Assembly (NCBI RefSeq): GCF_902686445.1
Contig: NC_062217.1
Location: forward strand, 81,673,258-81,737,257
Direction of reading: 5' to 3'
Length of the DNA stretch: 64,000 bases
Origin: Sciurus carolinensis
Lineage: Eukaryota; Chordata; Mammalia; Rodentia; Sciuridae
Made by a program: the position numbers and the translations under genes. Shown here piece after piece: positions 24,501 through 36,865 of this stretch (position 1 is the stretch's first letter; every line of letters starts with the position of its first letter). Under the pieces are notes generated by a model, which saw only the letters and a list, made by a program, of their open reading frames with translations, was not told where the DNA came from and ran no database searches.

Positions 24501-25980
24501 CTTAACTGCTACATACAAATATTTCTAAAGTAAAATATAAATTACATGGGGTCTATATCACATTCACTACAATAAGTTTTAGTAACTGTTTACTTAAACT
24601 ACAGAAAATAGTCAAATGACTACTGCAAAATCTTAATAGTATATTAGAGACTTAGTTTGGGGTCATGAGCTTGAGAAACAATATACTGATGCTGCAGACC
24701 AGCTCTAAGGAATCTGTGAATCTGTTCCCAGTTAGAGACATATGACAGCTGCTCTAGCCATCAACTCCTCCAGTACGCCATGATCTTCCTACTGTGGGGG
24801 ATAATCACAGCTGGGGGAACATTTGACAAATGAAAATCATTGATACCTTCCACTATCTCTAGTTTAACTCCCTGATGGTTTTCATACAACTGCAACAATA
24901 ATAGTGTTCTGAATGATATCAGGAGCTCTGTGAGGAAAACAGAAATTACACATTCACCATGGGGGAGAGTCACTTAATCAATGTAGATCTAAAACTCTTT
25001 TAATTCTTCCAACTCTCAGACCCACTTTTAAAACACTGATGTTCATTAAGAGATTAACCCAGACTTCTTCCTCCTGTTCACATCACCCTTCAGTAAAGTA
25101 ACTCTAAATTGGTGCCAATTTGTAGGCATCTCTTGAACAGAGTGGAGAACTAAAACTTATCCCCCCCAAAAATCTCAGGATCACAGATCATCAAAACATG
25201 CATCACTGATGAGTATTTCATTGAACCACCTGCACAATAACACCTATAAAGAGACTTGAGCAAGGAGTGTTTTCTCCTTGGGGGACAAAGAAGGCAAGGG
25301 GAGATGACCTTCTATTCCTACAGTCCAGGGGTAGAGATGAAGGAAAGAAATGAACTCTCCAATTATAACACTGCTCACCCTAAGAGGAAACCCCATACCA
25401 GCCACCAGACAAACTTCCACATTTTATGTCTTATAAGGCTAAAGGATGATATAGGGATTCCATGCAGAGGTTTAACATCATAACAACTACTGTCAAAACT
25501 GCTACAGTCCTTAGCACCAGTTCACTAGGAAGTGTGAATCAGCAAATTAGAACTGCTCTCCATACACAGCCAAAAACAATTTTGTTGGATTTTGAGGTAA
25601 AAGGCAATTTCTAAAGCGTATTGCCTCACTCCTTACTTCAGAGCATTGAGGGGAGAAAACCAAATGTCACTACCTTTTCCCCCACATACCTTTCTCTCCA
25701 AAGTCAGCTCATCCAAGGTTGCCATTCACCCAATCTCTCTTTTTCACCAGCATCCACTTGGCACCTAAGTCATGCCAAATACACCTATTCACTCTGGAAA
25801 TTAATCCCTATTCTCTACTTGAATAGATCTACTTTAATTCATAAGCTCATCCCCATCTTGCCTGCAAAACTGTAACAGATTTCATTTATATTTTCTATAT
25901 CCTATCTCCTATTCTACCATAACTTCTATGTTGCTTTAGCAATTTAGTAATATTATATTACTGAGACAAAAATCCATGCA
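24501..25980. other. unannotated sequence
   Basis: No named repeat or gene recognised. A 70-codon minus ORF at 24,761-24,973 has no recognisable relative. Confidence 0.45.
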
Positions 25981-25982
25981 TT

Positions 25983-26386
25983 TTATAATGGTTTGGATAG
26001 GAGGCATCACCCAAAAGTTGTGTTAATGCAGGCAGGTAAAATGACATTATAAGAACTATAACCTAATCAGTTCATCCTAGTTTGAATGGTAACTGTAGGC
26101 AGGTGGGTCATGGCTGGAAGAGGTGAGTCATTGGGTACATGCCCTGGAAACACGCCCTGGAAGGGTTCATCTTCCCTGTAGGGACCCTCCCCATTGCCCG
26201 CTACTTCCTGACCACCACAAGTGGAGCAGCTTCCCTCCACAACACCATTCCGTCAAGATGTTCTGCCTCACCTTGGGTCCAGAGCAATGGACTAAATCTC
26301 TAAAACCAAGAACCAAAATAAACTGTCCCTCCTCTAAGTTGTTCTTGTCAGGTATTTTGAGCACAGCAATGCAAAGCTAACTAACA
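25983..26386 (+). mobile_element. solitary MaLR-type LTR (squirrel family A)
   Basis: Begins ATAATGGTTTGGATAGGAGG and ends GCACAGCAATGCAAAGCTAACTAACA. Shared internal text with 5,409 and 39,371 includes TTCTGCCTCACCTTGGG, CCAGAGCAATGGA, CCAAAATAAACTG (AATAAA signal) and GTTGTTCTTGTCAGGTATTT. No coding interior. Confidence 0.72.
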
Positions 26387-26394
26387 TATATTCA

Positions 26395-26620
26395 TTCACA
26401 GATTGAGTATTCATTAACTTCCCTGATCTTCTGACCGGGGAGACAACAGCAAAGAAAACACGCAAACACACACACATACACACACCAAAAACACACACAC
26501 AAAATCTTCCCAGTTTAAGGGAGTTTGCAATTTAGCACAGAAGAGTGGTTACACTGAAATAAAGCACAGGAATAGAAGAAATAATCAGGTTATGGAGTAC
26601 ATAGCAGGGTCATAACCTAG
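26395..26620 (+). repeat. L2-like fragment with (CA)n
   Basis: ATTCATTCACAGATTGAGTA, a CACACA-rich interruption (26,440-26,504) and 'AAGGGAGTTTGCAATTTAGC' fit a degraded L2 3' end whose middle has expanded into a microsatellite. Confidence 0.5.
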
Positions 26621-26999
26621 ATAAAGAATCAAAGCTAAACTCTAAAGTTTAGTGAATCATTAGGTAGGAGTGGGAGTGGAGGGAGTGATACAGAATACTC
26701 CAGATAAAAATAACAGTTCAGCCATTAGTAAAAGGCTGAGTAACACAGTCCAGGAACTGAAGGAACAGAGCCAAAAGGTAGAGTGTGCTTTACAAACCCT
26801 GCCGAAAGAAAGTCAATTGCTTTCCTTTACACCAATACTAGCCAGTTATAAATCAAGGAAATGACACCCTTTTCACTAACACAAACTGAAAAAAGAAAAT
26901 TGCATAGCAGTGAAACCTGCACAGAATAAATAGTCTTAACAAAAAAGGAGTGCAAATTATGTGTAACGGGTGATAATGTATAACAGATCCATGTTTGGA

Positions 27000-27330
27000 A
27001 TGACATGTTTAAATGGGAAAACACCCCATATTTTTAATAAAGTTAAAGGACTTTTAAAAAAGAAATAAAAATAAGAAAGAGGGACCAGTAACTTTAATAG
27101 ACATTAAAGCATGTTACAAATGTACAACCATTAGGTCTGTGATATCAGTATAAGAACAGACTGCTGAGTTACGGAGTTGTATTCCAGCCCCAGCAAGCTC
27201 TGCAGATAAACACACAGTATGGAAGGACTCTCAAACCAGAAAGGAAGAGGAGACTGCTCAATAAATGGTACTAGAACAATCAAGTAGCAAACTGGGAAAA
27301 TAAGTGTTCAAATCAATGATTCCCAATCTT
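27000..27330 (+). mobile_element. ancient L1 ORF2 fragment
   Basis: The text around GGTCTGTGATATCAGTATAA, CAGATAAACACACAGTATGG and CTCAATAAATGGTACTAGAACAA parallels the distal ORF2 region of old L1s. It is separate from the next fragment because its content lies further 3' in ORF2 than the sequence that follows at 27,780. Confidence 0.65.
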
Positions 27331-27779
27331 GGTTATCCACCAAGAACTATCAGTGATATTTTCCAAAATCAAACACTCTGAGATCTTACCACCCCACCCT
27401 AAATCTAGGATTCAGGAAGTCTGGAAGGAGTCTGGACAAAGGTCTTTACAAAGAGACTGAGGTGATTCTAGCATGATACTGGAATTTGGAATTCTTAATT
27501 TTTGAGTCTGATTTCCCATCATGGATCAGAATAAAAATTCTGGATTCAAGACAGGTTAGAGTTTTATTTGGAATTTTAGAGATAGAAATAAATTTAGAAG
27601 AAAAATTTAAATCTCTAATGTCTAGATAAAAGATGATTCTTAAGTTTAAAATAGGAGAAGAAATTGCAAATCAAAAAAAGAAAATAACTAAAATAAAAAA
27701 CAGATAATTTTTTATAATTATAATCAAATGATAAGTGCCTTCAATATAAGTTAGAAGAAAATGACAAGGTAAGTACTAA

Positions 27780-30560
27780 AATCACAATAAATATGAGGGA
27801 AATGTACATGTGCAATACATATACCTAAAATGGTTATTGAACAAAGACAAAATATGTTCCTTAAAAAGTCTAATCAATTCCCCTGATCACATTGCTCTGT
27901 TAAATAAGATCTGTAATAACAGGCTAAATGCAAATGAAAGATGCTACAGTTATAAAGAAAAAAGGATAATCATGGACAACTTTACGCCAATAAATTTGAA
28001 AATTAAATGAATAAATAAATATCCAGAAAAAAGTGCAGCATAAAGTCTGACTTCTAGAGAAAACCTGAATAAGCTTATAATGTTTAAAGAAATTGATTCA
28101 GTAGTTCAAATCTTAACACAAATAAAATTCCAAGTGAGTTCTATCCAGCATTCAAGGAAGAAATAATTCCAGTTTTACACAAATTAGGTCAGAAGAGAGA
28201 AAACGAGGGAATACGAACCTAACTCATTGTGCGTACATAACTCTGACATGAGAACAGTGAAAACTGTAAATAAATTACACTCTAATATAGATACAAAATT
28301 TTAAACATTTACAAACAAATCCAAAAATGAGAGACATCATGACCATGTTGAAATTTCCAGGAAAGCCAGACTGTTTTTAACAATGGAAAACTAGTAAAAG
28401 TAACTCATAAATTAAAGGAGAAAAAAATCACAAGATCATCATACTGCATATAGAAAAAGTATGTGAGCCAATTCAACATCCCTTCATGATAACCCAACAA
28501 AGGTATCTACAGAAAATCTACAACAAGCATAACCCTTAAAGGCAAAACACAAGAACTCAGATCAGAACAAAGTCAAGGGAACCCCACCACTGCCTCTGTT
28601 TGGCAATGTCCTGGAGGGCCTAGTCAGTACGACATCAAGGAAGCCAGAAGTGGTGGCACACACCTGTGATTCCAGCAGTTTGGGAGATTGAGGGAGAGAG
28701 GATCACAAGTTCAAAGCCAGCCTTAGCAATTTAGTGAGGTTCTAAGCAACTTAGTAAAACCCTGTCTCTAAATAAAAAATTTTAAAAAGGAGTTGGGGGC
28801 TGGGGATGTAGCTCAGTGGTTAAGCACGCCTGGGTTCAATTCCCAGGACAAAAAAAAAAAAAAAAAGAAATAAAATAAATCATGAGGATGGGAAATACAT
28901 GCTAACACTGTCATTCAGAAGTGATATCATTATTTACATCTTAAATTTGAAAATCTACATATTGCAGTTAATGGAAGAGTTTATCAAGGTTCTTAGATTA
29001 TAAATTTTATACTAAAATAAATACCATTTAGATATACCAGCCATGTGTAGGTATAAAATTAATTTTTAAAAAGAATTCTTACTATAGCATAAAAAGGCAT
29101 AAGGTTCCCCCAGATATAAATCTAAAATATAAGTGCTACATTTAAGAGGAATTATAAAATTTTATTTGAAAGACATTAAGGACTGAAAGAAAGGATGTTC
29201 ATGGGTTATATGACTTAATATGTCAATTTTTAAGAAAATGATCCACAGGTTTGATACAATCATATTCAAAATCTCAACAGAATATTTATATAAAAAAGCA
29301 AAAAGATAAGCCCCTCCTAAAGAAGAGGTGAGGGGGATCATCAAGACTTATAACTAAGCTGTTGCAACTGAGATTATGCTCCACAGTTCCAGGGATAAGC
29401 AAACTGACTAATGAAAAAGGACAGAAATGTCAGACATTTCCACCCCTGTGGGCATTTGATAACAAAGTTGCCATTGATGACAAGAAAAGCAGAGATAACT
29501 AATCAACTAAGGGCAGGCACAATGCTTTACACTAACAGAAAAAAAAAAAAAAATTAGACTGCTACTTCCCATCCTCTACAAAATTCAATGTGAGACCTAA
29601 GACATAAAAGACAAAAAGCACCAAAAAACATTTACAAAAACTTCAGAAAACACAAGCCATAAAAGGGAAAATAACTGATTAATCTATTGCATTAAAATCA
29701 CAATTTTTCTTTTATCCAAAGAAACTATAGAGAAACCGAAAAGACAAGCCCATTTGTCTTGTCTTTGTGGCTTGTCTTTACCAATAAAAATTCATAGAAA
29801 TTTAATATTAAGAACATGTCAAGAATTCCTACACAGTAATAAGAAAATTAGCCAACAGCTCAATAAAAAACCAGCAAAAGACATCAGCAAGTACTTCACA
29901 AGGGAGGAGATCCAAATGCAAGTGAACCCATAGGGACATGCCATGGATATGTGGGTGGACAGCATTCAGGGGACTTTACCACTGACCAAGGGCTGGACAG
30001 GAGGCGGAGCAACAGAAATTCTTAAAACAGCGATCATTACCAAAAAATGCTACAACCACTTTAAAAAGCAGTGGGCATCATTTCTGAAAGTCATATATGC
30101 TCAAACCTGATGACTCAGCCATTCCACTCCTAAATGCGTGCCTTAGAGAATCCTTCACAGATCAGGGGCCACAAACCAGAATGTCACAAAGACACCGTTC
30201 CTAACAAAAATGGATGTCATCAGGTAAAAGGAAGAAAACATGATTTTCAATGTAACAATCCACAGCAGGAAAGAGAAACTACACCTATATTAAAACACAG
30301 ATGCATTTTCTATCATAATAATGAGTGAAAATAAGTAAAACTCAGAAGATCACATATGATTATTTTTAAAATCTCAAAAACAAGCAAAGCTAAACCTAAT
30401 ACATTGTTTAGGAAAATGTATGGATGAAACTGTTTCTAAAGATCAGGGAATCATAGGCAAAATAATACACAAAATTCAAGATAAGAGTGGAGAGAGAGAG
30501 TGTAGTAGACTCCCAAGTTGGGTTTTAGAAGGAAGAATACAAACCTATGTGTCATTTGAG
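27780..30560 (+). mobile_element. ancient L1 (L1M/HAL1-like) ORF2 to 3' region
   Basis: Sense-strand ORF2-like text in order: CAGGCTAAATGCAAATGAAA, AAATTCCAAGTGAGTTCTAT, CAACATCCCTTCATGATAAC, 'TCTGTTTGGCAATGTCCTGGAGGGCCTAGTCAG', 'GATCCACAGGTTTGATACAATC', 'GAAAAGACAAGCC' and 'TCAAACCTGATGACTCAGCCATTCCACTCC'. It is riddled with stops and split by the dimeric SINE at 28,644. The 3' part (30,100-30,560) is L1M-like. Confidence 0.78.
28644..28866 (+). mobile_element. dimeric B1+ID SINE (B1-dID type)
   Basis: The left half (28,644-28,790) is a 7SL/B1-related unit: GTGGTGGCACACACCTGTG, CAGCAGTTTGGGAGATTGAG, GATCACAAGTTCAAAGCCAG and ACCCTGTCTCTAAATAAAA. The right half (28,796-28,848) is an ID unit with A box TAGCTCAGTGG and B box GGTTCAATTCC. 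A pure A-tail follows. The B1-dID dimer is a family described from squirrels and relatives. It sits inside the old L1. Confidence 0.9.
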
Positions 30561-31790
30561 GGTATCAATGACAACACTCACTACAGGATTCTGTTGTGAG
30601 CTTTTCTACATGTATATAAAAATATATGTTACTCTAACATTATTTATGGGGACTAAAAGTAGTGGCTAACAGCACCATAAGGACTTTAAATGCTGTAAAA
30701 TATAACATAATCTGTCAACTCATATTTCTTAATGTTTGCTCAATGTAGTGCAAGACTCTAGATGGAGACAGAAGAGTGTTTTGGTTTTGGTTTTGTTTGT
30801 TTTTAAAGCCTTGCCTATAGGGAGAAGATCTGATAGTAAGTTGTTGGAGATAAAAATTTTTGTGAATTCCAGAACATTCCTTTCTACCATCAAAATCCAC
30901 TCGCTCAATCCTTTCAGCTCCATTCCTTCAACTCTCTTGCCAACCCCAAGGACCTGGAACTGGCACCTCAGACTCCACAAGACTGCTCTCTTCCTTCTTC
31001 TGAGCGTGCAAATTCACCGTGACCCCACAGTACAATCCCCACAGCAGGGCAGGGAGCACATTCTCCCTGTAGAATCATCCTGCAAAGGCTAAATTTAAAC
31101 AACTATCTCACACATCCTGGTAGTTTGCATTTCTGTCTCCTCATTAAGCTGTGATCCCCTTGAGGATCAGAGTCCACAGCTTCCTTTTATATCTCTCCAA
31201 AGCAGAAAGCCTCAGTCTAATTACAGCAATTCCATTTCTGATGGGGAATATGAAGACTAAAATTTTTACACAGAGGAAAAATTCAAAACTTGAGCGTGGC
31301 CTGTCAGGCTTCCTGCAGCCTGGCCCTGGTCAAGCTCTCCATTCACTCTTTTGCCTCCAGCAAACAGATCATTTCATTCTAGGGAACACTATAAGGATTC
31401 CATGCTCAATGAAGTCTGGAAAACTCGGCATTAAACTGATTTAAGTGGGTTTCTTGGCAGAGGATAACTCAGAGAGTTCAACATGGTTGTGAGATTTGAG
31501 AATCTCCGAAAAGGGGTTTCTAAGATGTCACATTCTGAAATTCAGCCACAATTACCCCTTCACATGGAATGTCTATTTACACAGCCTGCAGAGCAAAGAT
31601 TTAGCAGAACATGCTCCAAACTAAGGCAAGTTTCCATAAGGAAAGGCTTTTCATGCCTTCTTGTTCTCCATTCATTCTCTCTCTCCAATTCATTTTTCAG
31701 GCTTAGTTTTGACTATGCTCCTGCCCTATACTTCTTTTTATTTCTAAAAGTGCTCTTTACATTTGTGAGTAAGTTTTCATTTTAAAAACA
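30561..31790. other. unannotated sequence
   Basis: A 118-codon plus ORF (30,736-31,092) overlaps minus ORFs in the same place, has no family signal and is treated as chance. No named repeat recognised. Confidence 0.4.
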
Positions 31791-31794
31791 TATT

Positions 31795-33165
31795 GTGGGG
31801 CATTCTCCATGAGGCTGAACTTTGTGAGCATATGGATTTCCATAGTGGTTGTACTAAGTTACAACCCATCAAGAGAGTAAAAGTGTTTCTTTTTCTCCAC
31901 ATCCTCTCCAGCATTTTATTATTATTTTTATTCTTAATGGCTGCCATTCTAACTGAGTGAGTTAAAATCTCTGTGTAGTTTTAATTTGCACATCCCCGAT
32001 TGCTAAAGAGATTGCACATTTTTTTCATTTATTTCTTGGCCATTTGTATTTCTTCTTTTCAGAAATGCCTATTTGGTTCATTTGTCCATTTATTGATTGA
32101 GTTATTTGAATTTTTGGTGTAGGCTTTTTGGAGTTTTTAACATATTCTGGATATTAACACTCTGTCAGAACAATAACTAACAAAGATTTTCTTCCATTCT
32201 CCCATTCTCTCTTCATGTTGTTTCCTTTGCTGTGCAGAAGCTTTTAAAGTTGATGCCATCCTACTTGTTAATTTTTGGTATTATTTCCTGAGCTTCATGA
32301 GTACTATTGAGAAAATGATGTCTGTGTCTATATTTTGGAAGGTTGCTTCAGCGTTTGTTTGCTTATCTTCCTAGCAGTTGCACAGTTTCTGTTTTAATTC
32401 CTAGGTCTTTGATCTATTTTGAGTTGGCTTTTGTGTAGGGTGAGAGAGATTCAGTTTCATCCTTCTACATACAGACATTTAGTTTTCCCAGTACCATTTG
32501 TTTAAAAAGCTGTCTTTTTTCTTTTTCTTTTTTTTTTTTTTTTTTTGCACTTATGTCAAGGATTCAATGGTTGTATCTGTGTGGGTTTGTTTCTGTGTCT
32601 TCTATTCTGTTTCAATGGTCTATGAGTCTGCTTTTATGACTGTACCATCAGTTTTTTGTTACATAGCTCTATAGTATAATATAAAGTTGGATGATGCCTC
32701 CTGCATTGCTTTTGGCTTAGAATAGCTTTGGCTATTCTGAGTCTTTTAGTCTCCCATATGAATTTTAGAACAGCTTTTCTCTAGTTTTATGAAGAACATC
32801 ACTGGTATTTTGATGGGGATTGATTTGAATCTGTAGGTTGCTTTTGGTAATATGAGCATATTAACAATGTTAACTCTGCCTATCTAAGAACATGAGCGGT
32901 CCTTCTGTCTTCTAATACCTTCTTCAATTTCTTCAGTGTTCTAAAATTTTCCTCGTAGAGGTCTTTCACCTTTGTGGTCAGATTTATTCCTAAGATGTTG
33001 TTCTTATTGTTGTTTTGTTTTGCTTTGTGGCTATGGTTAATGGCATTGTTTTCCTGATTTATTTTTCAGCAAATTTATTATTATTCCTAGTATTCATAAA
33101 GAAAACTGTTGATTTTTGTATGTTGATTTTTGTATCCTCACATAGCCTTACTATCAATGTCGCTC
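31795..33165 (-). mobile_element. ancient L1 ORF2 fragment, antisense
   Basis: Plus-strand marks of reverse-complement L1 ORF2: TTTCCATAGTGGTTGTACTA, 'CTCCACATCCTCTCCAGCATTT', 'TTTGTCCATTTATTGATTGAG', 'CTTTGCTGTGCAGAAGC', 'TTGAGTTGGCTTTTGTGTAGGGTG' and 'ATTAACAATGTTAACTCTGCC'. A poly-T expansion interrupts at 32,514-32,546. All frames carry stops. Confidence 0.88.
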
Positions 33166-33246
33166 TTTGAAAAAGAAAGAATTGGGTGAAAAAAAAAAAA
33201 AACTCATCAGTTCAAACTTCCTAGATGAGCTTTATGAAATCATGAT

Positions 33247-33259
33247 ATATGTGTGTGTA

Positions 33260-33342
<83 letters not shown>
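33247..33342. repeat. compound (GT)n(TA)n(GA)n microsatellite
   Basis: GTGTGT blocks pass into about 30 TA repeats and then about 17 GA repeats. It abuts the A-tail side of an antisense SINE, and may have grown from that tail. Confidence 0.96.
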
Positions 33343-33344
<2 letters not shown>

Positions 33345-33522
33345 CAGTACCAAGAATAGGACCCAGGGGCACTCTGCCACTGAGTTACACTCCCATCCCT
33401 TTCTGTTTTTTATTTTGAGAAAGGGTTTTGCTGAGTTGCCTCAGCTGACCTTGAACTTGCACTCACCCTGCCTCAGTCTCCTGAGTAACTGGAATTATAA
33501 GCAAGTGTCATCATACCCAGAT
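33343..33522 (-). mobile_element. dimeric B1+ID SINE, antisense
   Basis: Reverse-complement ID unit (CCACTGAGTTACACTCCCAT with upstream GGACCCAGGGGC) at 33,343-33,402, then reverse-complement B1 unit (TTTTGCTGAGTTGCC, CTTGAACTTGCACTCACC, CTGCCTCAGTCTCCTGAGTA, GTCATCATACCC) to 33,522. Same architecture as 28,644-28,866. Confidence 0.88.
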
Positions 33523-34130
33523 TTAAATCCTAACTTAAAATATTCGGACAAAATATTATTCATGAAATTTTGATTTGTTTTATAGCTTAGTTTGAGGCCA
33601 AATTGATGACACATTGGAATTTTATTCTGGACGAGCACTTCACGGGACGGATTATAAAACACATCCTAATAGAACCTGCTGCAGATAAGAGTAAAATGGT
33701 CCCATCTTAAAGAACTAGTGATTTAGAGCTGGTGATTTACTTTTTAGAAATTATCAATATTCATGGATTCAATTTATTTGATGCCTACTCTACCAGGAGA
33801 ACAATTCCCAATTGTAGCTTTAGTTCCCTTAGAAAATCTGATGGCTTTTCTGACAACTTACTTGGAGATGCTGCCTGCTGAACCAGCTGTTAACTGAAGG
33901 TACAGACTGCTTGTGTCTGTGTCAAGCTTGGCAGCCTCAATCTACTTAAATGCATTCATCTTCTGGTAAGGTTTTCCATAGATTTTTAGATAGAGCTTTA
34001 AAGTTTATTTTTTTTATCCTGTCACTTTGAATATTTAGGTGGTTTTTCCATCAACAAAAATATTTGCAATGATGGGTCCCAGCACTGGGTATACCCACAG
34101 GACACTAATTAAAAAAAAAAAAGTAAGTAA
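33523..34130. other. unannotated sequence
   Basis: No gene or named repeat recognised. Confidence 0.4.
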
Positions 34131-34134
34131 ATTG

Positions 34135-34315
34135 TAAATGGATTGAAGAGAGTTGGGTGGAGTGGAGGGAGGGAAGGTGGGGGAGGGGAAAAGTGCTGGG
34201 ACTGAATTTGAGTGGTTTGTGTTCCATGCTTTTGTGATTATGTCAGGGTGTATCCTGGTGTTTCACAGGACTAAAAAGAATTTTAAAATTAAAAAAAAAA
34301 TTTGCAAAATAGCCT
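34135..34315 (+). mobile_element. L1 3'UTR tail (squirrel-type)
   Basis: G-rich purine tract (GGAGGGAGGGAAGGTGGGGG), then GTGATTATGTCAGGGTGTAT, 'GGACTAAAAAGAATTTTAAAA' and an A-tail. This is a severely truncated sense L1 end of the same general type as the antisense tails at 8,763 and 63,269. Confidence 0.65.
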
Positions 34316-35446
34316 TTATTGCCTTATGATCTTGATTTACTTAATATTACTTTACAGGTAACTTATCTCACACAAAAATTCCCAGAATCCAGGACTTTCC
34401 CATAGACAGACTTACAATGACTTTATTATTATTATTGTCTTCATTATTACTTTGTCACTGGTATTGAAAGGAAATAGCAGAAAATGCTAAATTAATTTCA
34501 ATGGTCACATATAATATTTCTAAAAAGACAAAAGAGGTGGTCCCCTCACTCATACCCTAATATCTGTGCTCACTCTCACTGGTTCATGCTCTCTCTCTGG
34601 AAGGGAAGGCAAGAATGAAATTCAAATAAGCTCTCCTGAACGTTATGATGTATATTATCTAACCTTACAGTCTTAGAAATCATACCACTATATAAGATCA
34701 ATCACCCTAAAAGCAGATTGGCCAACAGTGCATGTGGAATATATAATGAATACCCCAGAGAGAAAGAAATTTCTTGACATGGCATTCTGAGAGGGAGGTT
34801 ACTTACCTGATGTGCACAATTTATTTGTAAAAGGCATACTTGGCCAGATCTATAATGATCTCCAAAAGTTATTATTATAAAGGGTATCACCAAGTTCATG
34901 AGAAACTTTGCTTCATTTTTCTTTGCTTACATGGATAAAACATAAAACACAGTCATAACTATGTGACCTTCTTTTGGGACTCTGTCAAACATTTTTTCAT
35001 ACTACCAGCAAATTTACTTACAAGACTAAATTACAGTTTGTCACTGTGGCATAGACACATGACTGAGAGCCGGAAGTAAACAACTGCACGGCTCTGAGTG
35101 CCCCTTCCAGGGTCTCTTCGCTGCAGAAGTGATGGAAAACTTAAGAGGATGAGTAAAGCTTGACTTTTCCCACTGAGAAGGGCAGCTTCCCAGTTAGTCA
35201 GGTAATTAGAAGGCATCCTCAACACACTTTCAATCTTACTTTGAATCTCTATCAAATTAAAGAAAACCCCCATGGAGCTGAACCATATAGCAGCTCTGGT
35301 TTTTCACTTTTATCTGATGTGCACCCCACCCCAATATAAAATTGTACTACAATTTTATTTGAGGCCTACAGCAGTCAACCAGGTAATAGGAAGCTTGAGA
35401 TGAAAGAAAAGAGCTATACAGCAAATAGCAGGGACACTGTATAATA
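34316..35446. other. unannotated sequence
   Basis: A small ATT repeat at 34,422-34,437. No gene or named repeat recognised. Confidence 0.4.
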
Positions 35447-36215
35447 AGGTGTGTGACAGTGTGAAATAAATATTTGGTCTTTACCTCCATTTCCTCATGT
35501 ACACCTCCTAAGATCCTTGGCATCTCTGGAGTGTTAAGGCTCAGGCTCATGAGATGACTGGTGGCAGGGACCCCAAGGAAGCTTCAGGACCCACCAAAGC
35601 AGGATTAGAGTGTTGGAACTCTCAGTCCTACCACCCCAATCTCTGGGGAATAGAGGGCCTGAAAGTTGAGCTGATCACCAGTGGCCAACAATGTAATCAC
35701 TCAGGCCTCCATAAAACCTCAAAAGGACAGGTTCAGAAACCTCTGGACAGCTGATCCTGGGGAGTTTCCTGGAAGCAGTGACCCAGAGAGGACATGGAAG
35801 CTCCACACCCCTTCTCCTATATCTTAGCTATTCATCTGTATTTTCTGTAATATCCTTTATAACAAACAAGTAAACATAAGCAAAGTGTTTCCCTGAGTTC
35901 TATGAGCCATCCTATCAAGTTATTGAACCAGAGGAGGGGGTTGTGGGAATCCCCTGACTTTATGTAACTAATCGGTTAGAATTACAGGGCACAACATGGA
36001 GCTTGTGACTGTCATCTGAGGAGATGGGGGACCGTCCTGTGAGACTGAGCCCTTAATCTTTGGAATCTGACTCTAACTTCAGGTAGATAGTGTCAGAATT
36101 AAGTTAAATCACAGGATACCCAATTAGTGTCTGCTGCTGGAGAATTGCTTGCTGGTGTAAGGGAAAGCCCCTGCATAACTGGTATCACAAGTGTCATGCT
36201 GAGAACGTGAGTAAG
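35447..36215 (+). mobile_element. old LTR (ERVL-type suspected), copy 2
   Basis: Colinear with 12,335-13,110. Matching blocks include GTGAAATAAATATTTGGTCT, AGGCCTCCATAAAACCTCAA, GTTTCCCTGAGTTCTATGAGC, GTGAGACTGAGCCCTTAATC and 'GCTGCTGGAGAATTGCTTGC'. A solitary LTR with no recognisable interior on either side. Confidence 0.65.
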
Positions 36216-36669
36216 AACAGGAAAAATCAGTGATCGCCTATATCGTAGAACACATAAAGCTGAAGGAAGCAGGTGTATGATCTTTGTGTTGACAGTAGCA
36301 GCATTTGATTAGAAATTCCCCTGCAAAACACTGGGTCACATGGGTCACAAAGGTAGGTTAGCATCCTCTGAGTCAGTACAATGCTAGGTGTACCGTGTGT
36401 CCTTTCCAGTTTGTGAAAGAAGCAGATGCCCTCCAAATAACTCTTCACACTCTTCACACACACACATAGCAAGCATTGGCTCTTAGAGAGACATAATCAT
36501 TATCTAGCACAAAATGATGTTACATAAATATAAAGTTAATATGACTTCAAAAACATAAGCCTCTTCTCAAATCAACTTAAAACCCAAAATATAAATTTAT
36601 CCTGGCATCAACCTAAGTATATTAAATTTGTTCTGAACTGTTGTATACAACTGCCTTGGATCTTAAAAA

Positions 36670-36865
36670 AATATTCTCAATCTATTCCATCTAATATGGT
36701 AACTATCCGCTACATGTGGCTAATTGCATTTCAATTAGAATTAAATAAAATAAAAAATTCAGTTCCACAGTTGCACCAGCCACATGTCACCAAAGGTCTT
36801 TTCCAACACAGTCAAATGCTGCCATCACTGCAGAATGTCCTGCTGGACAGTGCTACTATTAATTC
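36670..36865. mobile_element. MER-type nonautonomous DNA transposon, copy 2
   Basis: The sequence TAATATGGTAACTATCCGCT, CTACATGTGGCTAATTGCAT and, at the other end, GTCCTGCTGGACAGTGCTAC has the near-palindromic end structure of the family also seen at 5,890 and 62,580. It is the clearest of the three. Confidence 0.6.

Noticed and set aside
12335..36215. The two LTR copies as the ends of one provirus
   Set aside because: They are 23 kb apart with many unrelated old repeats between and no gag, pol or env-like text seen. Two solo LTRs is simpler.
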